Shown in pieces: positions 29,407 to 40,049 of a DNA stretch of 64,000 nt. The position numbers and the translations under genes were made by a program. The notes beneath the pieces were generated by a model. It did no database searches. It was not told where the DNA came from and saw only the letters and a list, made by a program, of their open reading frames with translations. Numbering within the stretch: position 1 is the stretch's first letter; each line of letters opens with the position of its first letter. Source of the stretch: Chitinophagaceae bacterium (GTDB lineage Bacteria; Bacteroidota; Bacteroidia; Chitinophagales; Chitinophagaceae); NCBI GenBank assembly GCA_016710745.1, contig JADJVB010000013.1, positions 635,592 through 699,591 on the forward strand, given 5' to 3'.

Positions 29407-29919
29407 ATGAGCATTACTGAAATCTTATTCTGGGGTTTGTCTGTTTTGGCACTGTTTGGCGCCGTTATGGTGGTGGCCAGCAAGAGCCCGATCCACAGCA
29501 TTTTGTTTTTAATTGTTGTATTTTTTGCGATATCGGGGCATTATATTTTATTGAATGCCCAGTTCCTGGCGATCGTAAATATCATCGTGTATGCCGGGGC
29601 GATCATGGTATTGTTTTTATTCGTTGTGATGCTGATGAATTTGAATGCCGAATCGGAACCCAAAAAAAACCGGATGTTGCAATTCGCCGGGCTCATATCC
29701 GGCGGCTGTTTATTCCTGGTTTTAATTGCGGCTATTTCTGATACAACCCAGGCTTCACAAATGGTACAGATGGGCGGCGGTAATAACGGGTTAATTAAAA
29801 ACCTGGGAATGGTGCTATTTAAGGATTATGTGTTGCCATTTGAGATCAGCAGTGTGTTGTTTTTAAGTGCCATGATCGGGGCGGTGGTGATCGGGAAAAA
29901 GGAAAAGGAAAATTCATAA
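29407..29919 (+). CDS. nuoJ: NADH-quinone oxidoreductase subunit J
   Basis: A membrane subunit of 170 residues with five hydrophobic helices. The conserved IVYAGAIMVLFLFVVMLMN segment is at about residues 57-77. A final helix is SSVLFLSAMIGAVVIGKKE. Confidence 0.95.
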   Translation: MSITEILFWGLSVLALFGAVMVVASKSPIHSILFLIVVFFAISGHYILLNAQFLAIVNIIVYAGAIMVLFLFVVMLMNLNAESEPKKNRMLQFAGLISGGCLFLVLIAAISDTTQASQMVQMGGGNNGLIKNLGMVLFKDYVLPFEISSVLFLSAMIGAVVIGKKEKENS

Positions 29920-29957
29920 CACGAATTAGCGTAATTCGAATAATTAATGATATAAAC

Positions 29958-30290
29958 ATGGAAATTAAATGGTACATCGGATTGGCACTGGCTTTGTTCT
30001 GCACAGGCATTGTGGGGGTACTTACCCGACGCAATTCGATCATTATATTTATGTGCATAGAGTTAATGCTGAACGCCGTGAATTTGTTGCTGGTGGCGTT
30101 TTCTAAAATGCATGCCGCTTCGGCATTGGGGCAAACCATGCCCAATGTGGTAAGCGATGCGCAGATCTTTGTGTTTTTTATCATGGTGGTGGCAGCGGCT
30201 GAAGTGAGTGTAGGATTGGCCATTATCGTTATGTTATACCGGAACACACATTCGGTGGATGTGAATTTCCTGAACAGGTTAAAAAACTAA
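29958..30290 (+). CDS. nuoK: NADH-quinone oxidoreductase subunit K
   Basis: A 110-residue, three-helix antiporter-like small subunit. The membrane glutamates lie in MCIELMLNAVNLLLVAF and AAAEVSVGLAIIV. Confidence 0.96.
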   Translation: MEIKWYIGLALALFCTGIVGVLTRRNSIIIFMCIELMLNAVNLLLVAFSKMHAASALGQTMPNVVSDAQIFVFFIMVVAAAEVSVGLAIIVMLYRNTHSVDVNFLNRLKN

Positions 30291-30354
30291 AATCATGTTC
30301 CTACATGGATTAGTTAATCAATAAAATTAAATTCTCGTAAAAGAGAAAGTGCTT

Positions 30355-32271
30355 ATGAATAACGTTTTACAGATGGTTTGGTTGATTCCGGTGGTACCGC
30401 TGCTGGGTTTTTTAATCGTTGGACTGGGCAGGAACTATATGCCCAAAATAATGACCGGCGTTTTTGCCAGCGGCACCATTCTATTGGCTTTTCTGATCAG
30501 CCTGTACGTGTTTTTTAATGTAAAATCCGGTAACACACATGTTGCCCATTACTTCGATTTCATCAATGTTGCCGCCCTGAAGATCGGATTCGATTTCCAG
30601 GTTGATCAACTTACTTCTGTTTTCTTATTGATTATCACCGGCGTAGGATTTTTAATTCATGTTTATTCTACTGCCTATATGCAGGAGGAGGAACAGAAAG
30701 ATTTTAACCGGTATTTTGCTTACCTGAACTTATTTGTGTTTTCGATGCTGCTGTTGGTATTGGGGGGTAATTATGTGATCATGTTTATCGGCTGGGAAGG
30801 AGTGGGACTTTGTTCTTACCTGCTGATTGGTTATTGGTTTAAGAATACCAGCTACAACAATGCTGCTAAAAAAGCCTTTGTGATGAACCGTATCGGTGAT
30901 CTCGGTTTTTTACTGGCGGTATTTTGGTTGATCGCAAAAGTTGGATCCGTAGATTTTCACACCGTTTTTGAAACGGTGCCTACCTTATTTGCTTCAGGTA
31001 AAATAACGATCGTTGATATTACCGGCATCACATTATTGTTGTTTGTTGGTGCCATGGGAAAAAGTGCACAGATACCATTATATACCTGGTTGCCCGATGC
31101 CATGGCGGGGCCAACTCCTGTTAGTGCGCTGATACACGCGGCAACCATGGTAACTGCCGGTATCTACATGATCGCAAGAAGTAATATCTTATATACCATG
31201 GCCCCGGTAAGTCAGGCCGTTGTGGCCATCGTTGGTTTAACAACGGCTATATTAGCTGCCACCATCGCCTTAAAGCAAAACGACATTAAGAAAGTGCTGG
31301 CTTACTCAACGGTGAGTCAGCTGGGCTATATGTTTTTAGCATTGGGCGTTGGCGCCTACACCGGTGCTGTGTTTCATGTGATGACACATGCTTTCTTCAA
31401 AGCCTTATTGTTCCTGGGTGCGGGTAGTGTAATTCATGCCATGAGCGGCGAACAGGATATTCGAAATATGGGGGGATTGAAAAAATACATGAGCATCACG
31501 CATATTACTTTTTTATTGGCTTGTTTGGCCATTGCGGGCATGCCGCCTTTCTCGGGTTTCTTTTCCAAAGATGAAATATTGGCTGCTGCTTATGCGAGGT
31601 CACCGTTGCTTTGGGTTGTAGGTGTAGGCGGTGCCGTTATGACGGCCTTTTATATGTTCCGTTTATATGCCATGACGTTCCTGGGAAAATTCAGGGGCAC
31701 TACCGAACAGGAGCATCACCTGCACGAAAGTCCGGCATTGATCACGATCCCGTTGATCGTATTGGCGATCCTTGCTGTTATTGGCGGCTGGATCGGAATA
31801 CCCGAAATATTCATGCATGGAGGCCACCGGCTGGAAGCATTTTTAGCGCCGGTATTTGCGCAAAGTAATGCCCTTACCGAAAAACATCACCTGTCGCATA
31901 CTACAGAATATATGCTGATGGGGATTTCAGTAGGAGCTGCTTTGGTGGCTTTGATTTTTGCCTGGAGCAAATTCAATAAATATCAAAAAACAACAGGAGA
32001 AGAAACCGGCCTCGGAAAAATACTGGCCAATAAATGGTATGTTGATGAATTGTACGATACCCTCATCGTAAAACCGGTGATGGCCATATCGAAATACTTC
32101 AATGATATTTTTGAGAAAAAAGGTATCGATGGTTTTGTGAACGGCGTTGGCAAAGCGGTTAATTACAGCAGCCGGCAGATCCGGTTGTTGCAATCCGGAC
32201 AGGTAGGCGCCTATGTATTGATGATGGTGCTGGGCATTTTGATTTTTTTTATTATTCAATTGTTTTTGTAA
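30355..32271 (+). CDS. nuoL: NADH-quinone oxidoreductase subunit L
   Basis: A distal proton-pumping subunit of 638 residues, MrpA-like. Landmarks are GWEGVGLCSYLLIGYW, LPDAMAGPTPVSALIHAATMVTAG split over two conserved blocks, and the lateral helix near the C-terminus. The frame opens at GTG 30349, but ATG 30355 is the better start. Confidence 0.96.
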   Translation: MNNVLQMVWLIPVVPLLGFLIVGLGRNYMPKIMTGVFASGTILLAFLISLYVFFNVKSGNTHVAHYFDFINVAALKIGFDFQVDQLTSVFLLIITGVGFLIHVYSTAYMQEEEQKDFNRYFAYLNLFVFSMLLLVLGGNYVIMFIGWEGVGLCSYLLIGYWFKNTSYNNAAKKAFVMNRIGDLGFLLAVFWLIAKVGSVDFHTVFETVPTLFASGKITIVDITGITLLLFVGAMGKSAQIPLYTWLPDAMAGPTPVSALIHAATMVTAGIYMIARSNILYTMAPVSQAVVAIVGLTTAILAATIALKQNDIKKVLAYSTVSQLGYMFLALGVGAYTGAVFHVMTHAFFKALLFLGAGSVIHAMSGEQDIRNMGGLKKYMSITHITFLLACLAIAGMPPFSGFFSKDEILAAAYARSPLLWVVGVGGAVMTAFYMFRLYAMTFLGKFRGTTEQEHHLHESPALITIPLIVLAILAVIGGWIGIPEIFMHGGHRLEAFLAPVFAQSNALTEKHHLSHTTEYMLMGISVGAALVALIFAWSKFNKYQKTTGEETGLGKILANKWYVDELYDTLIVKPVMAISKYFNDIFEKKGIDGFVNGVGKAVNYSSRQIRLLQSGQVGAYVLMMVLGILIFFIIQLFL

Positions 32272-32280
32272 TAAGCAGCT

Positions 32281-33768
32281 ATGGACCCAAAAAATATTTG
32301 GATAACTTTTCCGGAATTGATTACCTGGTTGCCGCTGATAGCGGGGCTGATCGCTTTTATGATCAGAAAGGAAAAAACGGTAAAGTTGTGGGCTATCCTG
32401 GCTTCCCTGCTCACTTTGGGAATAAGCCTGGCCAGTCTTTTTTATACCGACCACGCTAAATATGTGAACCTGAACAACGTGAGTTATTACTGGCTGCAAA
32501 GTATTGGCAGCAGTTTTGCGCTCGGCCTCGATGGTATGGCACGAATGCTTACGATCCTGACTTCCTTATGTTTTTCGCTCATTTTTATAGCTACTTACAA
32601 ATCGACCTATAAAAACCTGAATATATTTTATGGCCTGATGCTGCTTACCCAATGTGGCTTGATGGGTGTTTTTACAGCCATGGATGCGTTGGTCTTTTAT
32701 TTCTTCTGGGAACTGGCGGTAATTCCCGCTTACTTTCTGTGCAGCCGCTGGGGTGGCGAAAAACGAATTCAGGCTACGTTCAAATTTTTTATATACACCT
32801 TTGCGGGATCTTTGTTAATGCTGGTGGGTATACTGTATGTGTACACACTAACCGGTCCAACAGCAAATTCGGATCACTCTTTTTCACTGAATGCGTTTTA
32901 TGCGGCTGCCGGTGCGGTAAAAGGCCATGGCTGGGTGTTCTGGCTTTTCTTTATCGCTTTTGCCATCAAGATGCCGGTTTTTCCTTTTCATACCTGGCAA
33001 CCCGATACCTACGAACAGGCGCCAACCGCTACAACCATGGTGCTTAGCGGGATCATGGTAAAAATGGGTGTATTTGCCCTGATACGCTGGGTACTGCCGG
33101 TATTTCCTGATGCCGTTATTCGGTTTGATAATATCGTTATCGGCCTGTCGGTTGTAGGTATGATTTATGCCAGCCTGATCGCCATAAAGCAGGATGATCT
33201 GAAACGGTTTGTGGCCTATTCATCCATCGCTCATATCGGGCTGATGTGCGCCGCTATTTTTACAAGATCCGAAATAGGGTTGCAGGGGGTTATGATACAG
33301 ATGTTCAGTCATGGAATCAATATAATCGGCATGTGGGTAGTGGTTGATATTATTGAGAAACAAACGGGTACCCGCAAAATGTCGGAACTTGGTGGCATAG
33401 CACATAAAGCGCCCATATTGACCCTGTTTTTAGTGGTGATCGCATTGGCAAATATCGCCCTGCCACTAACCAACGCTTTTGTGGGCGAGTTTATGATGTT
33501 CAGCAGTTTATTTACGTTTAGTATAGCCTATGCAGGTGTTGCTTTGATCAGCATCATCCTGGCGGCTGTGTATACATTAAACATGGTACAAAAAGTTTTT
33601 TACGGCGAAGCCAATACCGTAACCGGTAATATGCGGGATATTTCCTGGAACCAAAAATTGGTGTTGGCAGTATTGCTCGTATTGATTTTTATGTACGGTG
33701 TATACCCGCAACCCATATTTGATTTAACAAAAGACACGGTAGCAACCATTTTAACAAGAATTAATTAA
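32281..33768 (+). CDS. nuoM: NADH-quinone oxidoreductase subunit M
   Basis: A proton-pumping antiporter-like subunit, 495 residues and about 14 helices. The key glutamate is in FFWELAVIPAYFL and the pump Lys/His block in FPFHTWQPDTYEQAP. It starts 9 nt after nuoL. Confidence 0.96.
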   Translation: MDPKNIWITFPELITWLPLIAGLIAFMIRKEKTVKLWAILASLLTLGISLASLFYTDHAKYVNLNNVSYYWLQSIGSSFALGLDGMARMLTILTSLCFSLIFIATYKSTYKNLNIFYGLMLLTQCGLMGVFTAMDALVFYFFWELAVIPAYFLCSRWGGEKRIQATFKFFIYTFAGSLLMLVGILYVYTLTGPTANSDHSFSLNAFYAAAGAVKGHGWVFWLFFIAFAIKMPVFPFHTWQPDTYEQAPTATTMVLSGIMVKMGVFALIRWVLPVFPDAVIRFDNIVIGLSVVGMIYASLIAIKQDDLKRFVAYSSIAHIGLMCAAIFTRSEIGLQGVMIQMFSHGINIIGMWVVVDIIEKQTGTRKMSELGGIAHKAPILTLFLVVIALANIALPLTNAFVGEFMMFSSLFTFSIAYAGVALISIILAAVYTLNMVQKVFYGEANTVTGNMRDISWNQKLVLAVLLVLIFMYGVYPQPIFDLTKDTVATILTRIN

Positions 33769-33794
33769 TAAAAGGCCGATAGGCTTAACTGGGT

Positions 33795-35186
33795 ATGAAC
33801 GCAATAATATTTACAGCAATCTGGGGAGTCGTGTTGATGTTGGGCGGTGCTTTTATAAAAAGTAAATCCACGCCCCGGTACCTGGCCATTTTTGGGATAA
33901 TCCTTGCGCTCATTTTGAATTGTATTGAAATGAACCAGGGTATGCCATTACTCTATGTTGACGTAAAAGATATGCTGGATTTTAGGAATTTCAACCTTAC
34001 TTTTATCAACGTGGCATTTGGTTGCACCTTGTTATTCTTTTTATTGAGCGGACGGGATATTGAAAAAGTTGGTGAACATGTTTCCGAATATTTTGCCCTC
34101 CTGTTTTTTATTTTATGTGGTATCACCCTGATATCAACTTTCAATTCCCTGCTGATCCTTTTTATCGGTATCGAGATCGTTTCCATTCCGTTATATATTT
34201 TAACGGGCAGCGATAAAAAGAATCTGAAAAGTAACGAAGCCGCCCTGAAATATTTTTTAATGGGCGCCTTTTCAACCGGTATCATGTTATTGGGTATTGC
34301 CTTTTTATATGGCGGCAGCGATATCGGCACGTTCAATATTCATTTAATTATTTCGGGTAATGCACCCATGCCGGCCATGATCGCTTCAGGGATGGTGTTC
34401 TTATTAATAGCCATGTCGTTTAAAGTGTCGGCGGCGCCCTTTCATTTCTGGACTCCGGATGTATACGATGGGGCACCCACCGTGTTTACTTCTTTTATGG
34501 CAACCATCGTAAAAGTAGCTGCCTTTTTTGCTTTTGTACGTTTGTTCGACAATGCGTTCGGCAGTATGCATGCACAATGGCAAACCCTGATCATCGTGTT
34601 GATCGTAGCTACCTTGTTGATCGGTAATCTCACAGCCGTATTTCAGCAAAGCGTAAAACGGATGCTGGCCTATTCGAGTATTGCCCAGGCCGGCTTCATG
34701 TTGTTTTCGTTATTTGCATTAAATGCCATTGCCAAAGAAGGTTTGGTATTGTACGCGGCGGCCTACAGTATGGCCAGTATCGGCATTTTTGCCATTCTGA
34801 TAAAAATGAAAGATTTTACCATCGATGGCTTTAATGGCCTGGCCAAACAACAACCACTGCTTGCAGTAACAGCAACCATTTTCCTTTTATCGCTCACCGG
34901 AATTCCTTTAACAGCCGGTTTTCAGAGTAAATTTTATATGTTGATGGGGGCTGTTCAGAATGGCCATCATATCTGGCTGGTGATCTTCGCGGTTTTATGT
35001 GCAGCCATCAGTGCCTATTATTATTTCCGGATTATCCAGGCGATGTTTTTCAGGGAAAACAAAGGCGATGTTATGTTGACTGATGATATAACCGCAACGT
35101 TTAAGATTTTATTGGTAATTACGGCTTTGTTGATCATCGTATTGGGTCTGTTGCCCGGGTTGCTGCTGAACTGGTTGTATTTTTAA
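33795..35186 (+). CDS. nuoN: NADH-quinone oxidoreductase subunit N
   Basis: A proton-pumping antiporter-like subunit, 463 residues. Conserved IEIVSIPLYILTG, KYFLMGAFSTGIMLLG and FHFWTPDVYDGAPT are visible. Last gene of the complex I operon; I see no strong terminator after it. Confidence 0.96.
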   Translation: MNAIIFTAIWGVVLMLGGAFIKSKSTPRYLAIFGIILALILNCIEMNQGMPLLYVDVKDMLDFRNFNLTFINVAFGCTLLFFLLSGRDIEKVGEHVSEYFALLFFILCGITLISTFNSLLILFIGIEIVSIPLYILTGSDKKNLKSNEAALKYFLMGAFSTGIMLLGIAFLYGGSDIGTFNIHLIISGNAPMPAMIASGMVFLLIAMSFKVSAAPFHFWTPDVYDGAPTVFTSFMATIVKVAAFFAFVRLFDNAFGSMHAQWQTLIIVLIVATLLIGNLTAVFQQSVKRMLAYSSIAQAGFMLFSLFALNAIAKEGLVLYAAAYSMASIGIFAILIKMKDFTIDGFNGLAKQQPLLAVTATIFLLSLTGIPLTAGFQSKFYMLMGAVQNGHHIWLVIFAVLCAAISAYYYFRIIQAMFFRENKGDVMLTDDITATFKILLVITALLIIVLGLLPGLLLNWLYF

Positions 35187-35264
35187 ATAACCGGATACCA
35201 CTTATAAAAGTTTTACCCCATAATCGTTTTCTGTTCTTAACTTTAGGCAGATTAATAGTATTCA

Positions 35265-36544
35265 ATGACTTTTAAAGACACACTGGCACTTTCCTGGCGA
35301 AATATTGCAGGCAATAAATTGCGTACGGCGTTAACGGTAGCGATTATTGCCTTGGGCATATTTGCGCTTATCCTGATCGTTACTTCTATACAGGCAGCCA
35401 GCAACAGCCTCACCACGAGCTTTTCAACCATGGGCGCCAATTCGTTTAACCTGCGGTACAAAGACCGTAATATCCGGATCGGTGGTGGCCGGCAACGGGA
35501 AAATACAAAAACAAGCAAATCGGCATTACGAACCAAAAAATCGAATCTGGGTAAGATAATAACCTATGACGAAGCGAGGGCATTTAAAAAGCAATACAAC
35601 TTTCCGGCAAAAGTAAGTTTGGCGTTGATGGGACCCCGGAATATCGTTTGCAATACCGATCGCAAAAAAACAAATCCCGATGTTACTGTGTTAGGCGGCG
35701 ATGAAAACTACCTGGAACTCAATGGATATAAAATTGCCATAGGCCGCAATTTTACCGAAGGCGAAGTGGAAAGTGGCCGAAGCATCTGTTTATTGGGTAG
35801 CGGCGTGGCCAACAAATTATATCCCGATAATCCCCAAAAAGCGATCGATAAAGTAGTTAATGTAGACCATACGCCTTACCGCGTCATCGGAGTTTTGGAA
35901 GATAAGGGATCCAGCGCTTTCTTTAATACCAGTAAGATCATTGTTACTACGTATAATAATATCAGGCGATTATACGCATCACAAAACACTTCTTTTAATG
36001 TTGGCGTGATGGTGCCCGACCTAAGTATGATGGATGTGGCCATTGGTGAAGCAAAAGGAACCTTCAGGCCGATAAGAAAACTGAATGTAAAAGATGAGGC
36101 CAATTTTTATGTAGATAAAAGCGACAGTATTGCCGAAGCGCTGCTTACCAACCTCGGATTTTTAGAGAAGGGAACTATCGGGATCGCATTTATTACATTA
36201 ATAGGTGCTGCCATTGGATTGATGAATATCATGCTGGTGGCGGTTAATGAGCGCACCAAAGAAATAGGCCTGATCAAAGCCCTGGGCGGTACCAAAAAGA
36301 TATCAGGGCCCAGTTTTTATATGAGTCGGTTTTAATCAGTTTGTTAGGAGCCGTGGCAGGTATCGTTTCCGGTATTTTGTTGGGAAATGTGGTGGCCATA
36401 TTATTAAAAACCGGGTTCGTGGTCCCCTGGGTTTGGGTTATTCGCGGCATCATTGTTTGTTCACTGGTAGGTTTGGCTGCAGGTTTATACCCGGCGTTTA
36501 AAGCCTCAAAATTAGACCCCATCGTAGCGCTACGCTATGAATAG
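35265..36544 (+). CDS. ABC transporter permease (FtsX/MacB-like), split by a one-base deletion
   Basis: N-terminal helix (NKLRTALTVAIIALGIFALILIV), a periplasmic MacB core domain (about residues 60-270), and FtsX helices with the signature GLMNIMLVAVNERTKEIGLIKALGGTK. The frame breaks after ALGGTKK near 36300; one added A yields NIRAQFLYESVLISLLGAVAG, and the rest continues to LYPAFKASKLDPIVALRYE, the canonical end. Corrected length is about 426 residues. No ATPase gene is adjacent. Export of a macrolide-like compound or lipoprotein is possible, but the substrate is unknown. Confidence 0.88.
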
Positions 36545-36607
36545 CTGTTAGCCATAATAGCATGGAGACGCTGCTTTGTTCAAATTTTACTAATATATTC
36601 GGCAATT

Positions 36608-36640
36608 TTTGATTTTTTTTATGTAAATAGTACATATTTG
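36608..36640 (+). promoter_or_regulatory. Possible promoter of the exbB-exbD-tonB operon
   Basis: The 278-nt gap before exbB is very AT-rich. It holds a TTTG word at 36608-36611 and CATATTTG at 36633-36640, an imperfect TAnnTTTG spaced 21 nt from it. A weak ACCAC/GTGGT hairpin is at about 36710-36735. Low confidence. Confidence 0.3.
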
Positions 36641-36822
36641 CATCGTAAAAAATATTTATAAAATAAAATTTTCGTAAGTTGTAGCTTATAATTTATTATT
36701 TACCTTGTGCACCACGTTTTTACGGTGGTATAGGGTACCTAGCTGTTATAAGTAAGCAAAAAATATCCTGTATTTATAATTAAACAAAAACTTTTTTTAT
36801 CAAAAACTAAAACTAGAATTTT

Positions 36823-37686
36823 ATGGCAGAGACTACAGCAACTGTAAAACCAACAACTTCAGTTCAGGCAAAAAAATCGAGTAACATTATTTCATTACTG
36901 GCTCCTGTTTTATGTTTAATTACGGGGTATGTAATCTGGAGATTTGGATTGGGAAATCCTTCAAATTTTGGTCAACCGGTAATTGCAGGCGATACCGGAT
37001 GGTTTTGGCCAGGCCGTCATGATCCACATAGCGCGCTAAGTAAAATGTACCTGGGTGGTATTATCGTACCCGTGTTGATCGGCACATTTTTAACCATGGC
37101 AGTTTTTGCCGTTGAGCGTTTCATGACCATTTCAAAAGCGAGAGGAACCGGTAACAATGCTGATTTTGTTCGTAAAGTTCAATATCAATTGGCCAACAAA
37201 AATGTTGATGCTGCGTTGGCTGAGTGCGATAAGCAAAAAGGATCAGTAGGTAATGTAATGAAAGCCGGTTTACACCGCTATAAGGAAATGATCACCAACA
37301 CAGAATTGAGTACCGAACAGAAAGTGCTGGCCATTCAGAAAGAAGTGGAAGAAGCTACGGCGCTTGAATTACCTATGTTGGAGAAAAACCTTGTGTTCCT
37401 GTCAACTATCGCATCGCTCGCGACTTTAATTGGTTTGTTGGGTACGGTGGTAGGTATGATCCGTGCATTTGCCGGACTGGGAGAAGACAGTGGCGGAGCC
37501 GGATCTGCAGCGCAGTTATCCATTGGTATCTCGGAGGCCCTGTATAATACAGCTTTGGGTATTGGTACATCAGCTTTTGCGATCATGTTCTACAACATTT
37601 TCACAACAAAAATTGATAGTATTACTTATGGTATTGATGAATCTGGATTTACTTTAACCCAAACTTTTGCTTCTCTATACAAATAG
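36823..37686 (+). CDS. exbB: MotA/TolQ/ExbB proton channel family protein
   Basis: 287 residues with four likely membrane segments. The conserved ExbB/TolQ block LEKNLVFLSTIASLATLIGLLGTVVGMI and the final helix ALGIGTSAFAIMFYNIF are present. It forms the proton channel with the two ExbD proteins encoded next and energises TonB. Confidence 0.94.
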   Translation: MAETTATVKPTTSVQAKKSSNIISLLAPVLCLITGYVIWRFGLGNPSNFGQPVIAGDTGWFWPGRHDPHSALSKMYLGGIIVPVLIGTFLTMAVFAVERFMTISKARGTGNNADFVRKVQYQLANKNVDAALAECDKQKGSVGNVMKAGLHRYKEMITNTELSTEQKVLAIQKEVEEATALELPMLEKNLVFLSTIASLATLIGLLGTVVGMIRAFAGLGEDSGGAGSAAQLSIGISEALYNTALGIGTSAFAIMFYNIFTTKIDSITYGIDESGFTLTQTFASLYK

Positions 37687-37802
37687 TTGTATGGATTTCG
37701 CCGAAGATTGCATCTTAGTAATGTGCTTCAAAACAGTGGCTTACGTGTAAAAAACGTTGGTGCTGTAAATAAAGCAATAAAGAAAAATTAAAACAGATAA
37801 TT

Positions 37803-38453
37803 ATGCCAAAAGTTAAATTACCACGCAAGAGCACGATCGTTGATATGACGGCGATGTGTGATGTGGCTTTTCTGTTGCTGACCTTTTTTATATTGGCCAC
37901 TAAACAAAAGCCACCCGAAGTACTTGCTGTTAAAACACCAACTTCTGTATCGGCTACAGCGGCGCCCGATGAATCGATATTAATTACCATGACCAAGGAA
38001 GGAAAAGTGTTTTTAATGTTGGGCGATAAAACCAAGAAGGACAAGATCATTGATGATTTTAATACAACCCGGGGGCTTCAGTTAACAACATCGGAACTGA
38101 ATAAGCTCAAGAAAATGGAGTTTATCGGTTTACCAGCTAATATGCTGAAATCGGCCTTAAATCTTCCCCGTGAGATACCGGCTACTGAAATGGCAGGCAT
38201 TCCGATCGACACGGCGAATAACGAGCTTACTTATTGGATGCGGAGTGTAACCAATGCCTATGCAGGTGAAGATGAGCGAAAACTTCAGGAAATGTTATTG
38301 GTAAAAGGAGATGGTGAAACCCTGTATCCGATATTTGATAAAGTTAAAAGAGCATTTAAAGCCAACGATCTTTTAAAATTCAGGATCGTAACGGAAGGGG
38401 AGCAGGTGCCATTAGGTTCGGAATTGTACAAGACCGGAAAAGTTAAGGAATAA
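37803..38453 (+). CDS. exbD: ExbD/TolR family biopolymer transport protein (first copy)
   Basis: 216 residues. One N-terminal membrane helix carries the proton-binding aspartate (VDMTAMCDVAFLLLTFFIL), followed by a long periplasmic domain. It is longer than a typical ExbD (about 140), as often in Bacteroidota. Confidence 0.92.
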   Translation: MPKVKLPRKSTIVDMTAMCDVAFLLLTFFILATKQKPPEVLAVKTPTSVSATAAPDESILITMTKEGKVFLMLGDKTKKDKIIDDFNTTRGLQLTTSELNKLKKMEFIGLPANMLKSALNLPREIPATEMAGIPIDTANNELTYWMRSVTNAYAGEDERKLQEMLLVKGDGETLYPIFDKVKRAFKANDLLKFRIVTEGEQVPLGSELYKTGKVKE

Positions 38454-38484
38454 TTTTATTGTATTAAAATAAAAACAAATTATT

Positions 38485-39051
38485 ATGGCAGAAATGGATG
38501 TCTCGTCAGGTGGGTCACATAAAAAAGGCCCCGGCGTAAAAAAGTCAAAAAAGCTGTCTACCCGTGTTGATCTCACACCCATGGTAGATCTCGGTTTTCT
38601 TTTGATCACATTCTTTGTATTCACCACCACCATGGCCCAGTCAACGGCCATGAAAATGAATGAGCCAAAGGATGATAAAGTAGAAGATCAGATGAAAGTG
38701 AAAGAGTCGGCAGTAATGACCATCTTGTTGGGTAAAGAAAATCAGGTTTACTATTATTATGGTTCGCTTACAGAGGACAATGCTTCGGAAAACTTTAAGA
38801 GTACTAATTTTAAAGAAATCCGTAAGCTTATTCGGGATAAAAGAAACTCAGTACCTGATGGTGATAAACCGAGTAGTGATCTGATGTATATTATTAAGTC
38901 AGACGATGAATCAACATTTAAAAATTCAATTGATATTTTGGACGAAATGGCGATATGCGCCGTTCCCTCCGGCCATTATGCTGTAGTAGATATGTCTGAT
39001 TCAGAATTAAACCTGATAAAGTTAACTGAACAGGCAAATGGTATAAAGTAA
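38485..39051 (+). CDS. exbD: ExbD/TolR family biopolymer transport protein (second copy)
   Basis: 188 residues. The membrane helix with the key Asp reads RVDLTPMVDLGFLLITFFVF, preceded by a Lys-rich cytoplasmic tail. It is a paralogue of the gene before it; the pair probably makes a hetero-dimeric ExbD. Confidence 0.92.
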   Translation: MAEMDVSSGGSHKKGPGVKKSKKLSTRVDLTPMVDLGFLLITFFVFTTTMAQSTAMKMNEPKDDKVEDQMKVKESAVMTILLGKENQVYYYYGSLTEDNASENFKSTNFKEIRKLIRDKRNSVPDGDKPSSDLMYIIKSDDESTFKNSIDILDEMAICAVPSGHYAVVDMSDSELNLIKLTEQANGIK

Positions 39052-39100
39052 ACTTGTGGAATAGGAAAACTTTTGAATCTAATTATTAAAAAAGAGCAAA

Positions 39101-39940
39101 ATGGAAGCAAATAAAATTTTAAGCGCCGACGTTCTGGACATCATTTTTGATGGCAAGAATAAAGAATATGGTGCTTATCAATTAAGAAAGTCTTACAAAA
39201 AAACGCTGACCAAAGCCCTGATCATTACCGGTACATCTTTACTGTTAATTATCGGCGGCTCTATATTGGCCAGTTTTATTGAAAAAAATTCGAAGAAGAA
39301 GGATTTTAATGTGTTGGATACAGAAATGGCGACGCTGAAACCGGATGAGCCACTTCCACCACCACCTCCTCCTCCTCCTCCGCCACCGCCGAAGCCACCA
39401 CCACCGCCCGAAATTAACCAGGTGAAGTTTACCCCGCCAAAAATTGTGAAAGATGAGGAGGTAAAACCTGACGAAAAAATCGAAGAGATCAAGGAAGACC
39501 AGGTGATCAGCACAAAAACAGTGGTGAGCGAAAACACGGTAAAGATTGTACAGGCGCCGGTTGAGGTAGCGAACACACAGGTTGTAGAAGTAAAAAAGGA
39601 AGATGATGAAAATAAAATATTTACAAAGGTAGAAAAGGAAGCCGGTTTCCCCGGTGGTGAGGAAGCCTGGCGTAATTACCTGAGAAAAACACTGAATACC
39701 GATACGCCAACCGACAATGGTGCAAGCGGCGGCAGATATACGGTGATTGTAAAATTCGTGGTAAGTAAAGACGGTAGTTTAAGTGATATCAAATGCGAAA
39801 ACGATCCCGGATATGGCATGTGCGAAGAAGCGATTCGTGTGATCAAGAAAACGAAGAACTGGACTCCGGCACTTCAAAACGGACGAAATGTAAATGCCTA
39901 TCGCCGTCAGCCGATTACCTGGTTGGTAGAAGAGAATTAA
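39101..39940 (+). CDS. tonB: Energy transducer TonB
   Basis: 279 residues. A Bacteroidota-type cytoplasmic start (SADVLDIIFDGKNKEYGAYQLRKSY), a membrane helix (ALIITGTSLLLIIGGSILASF), a polyproline stretch (about residues 86-102), an acidic/basic spacer, and a TonB C-terminal domain (GGRYTVIVKFVVSKDGSLSDI...TKNWTPALQNGRNV). It works with the ExbB/ExbD complex. The broken gene at 16087 is a paralogue of the same length. Confidence 0.93.
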   Translation: MEANKILSADVLDIIFDGKNKEYGAYQLRKSYKKTLTKALIITGTSLLLIIGGSILASFIEKNSKKKDFNVLDTEMATLKPDEPLPPPPPPPPPPPPKPPPPPEINQVKFTPPKIVKDEEVKPDEKIEEIKEDQVISTKTVVSENTVKIVQAPVEVANTQVVEVKKEDDENKIFTKVEKEAGFPGGEEAWRNYLRKTLNTDTPTDNGASGGRYTVIVKFVVSKDGSLSDIKCENDPGYGMCEEAIRVIKKTKNWTPALQNGRNVNAYRRQPITWLVEEN

Positions 39941-39961
39941 TATAATAAGAATAATACGCAG

Positions 39962-39989
39962 ATCCCCCGGATATCCGGGGGATTTTTTG
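39962..39989 (+). terminator. Rho-independent terminator after tonB
   Basis: A perfect palindrome ATCCCCCGGAT-ATCCGGGGGAT followed by a T6 run. It ends the exb-tonB operon. Confidence 0.9.
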
Positions 39990-40037
39990 TGTGATTAGCC
40001 ATTTGGTCTACTTTGAAATAGAAAACACACAGAGGCT

Positions 40038-40045
40038 TATCTTTG
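40038..40045 (+). promoter_or_regulatory. Bacteroidota -7 box (TATCTTTG) of mnmE
   Basis: TATCTTTG is followed by CGCC and ATG 40050. A TTTG word near 40011-40015 could be the -33 element. The four-base spacing to ATG again predicts a leaderless or near-leaderless mRNA. Confidence 0.6.
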
Positions 40046-40049
40046 CGCC

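Noticed and set aside
39193..39576. Minus-strand glycine-rich ORF
   Set aside because: It is the antisense of the polyproline region of tonB.
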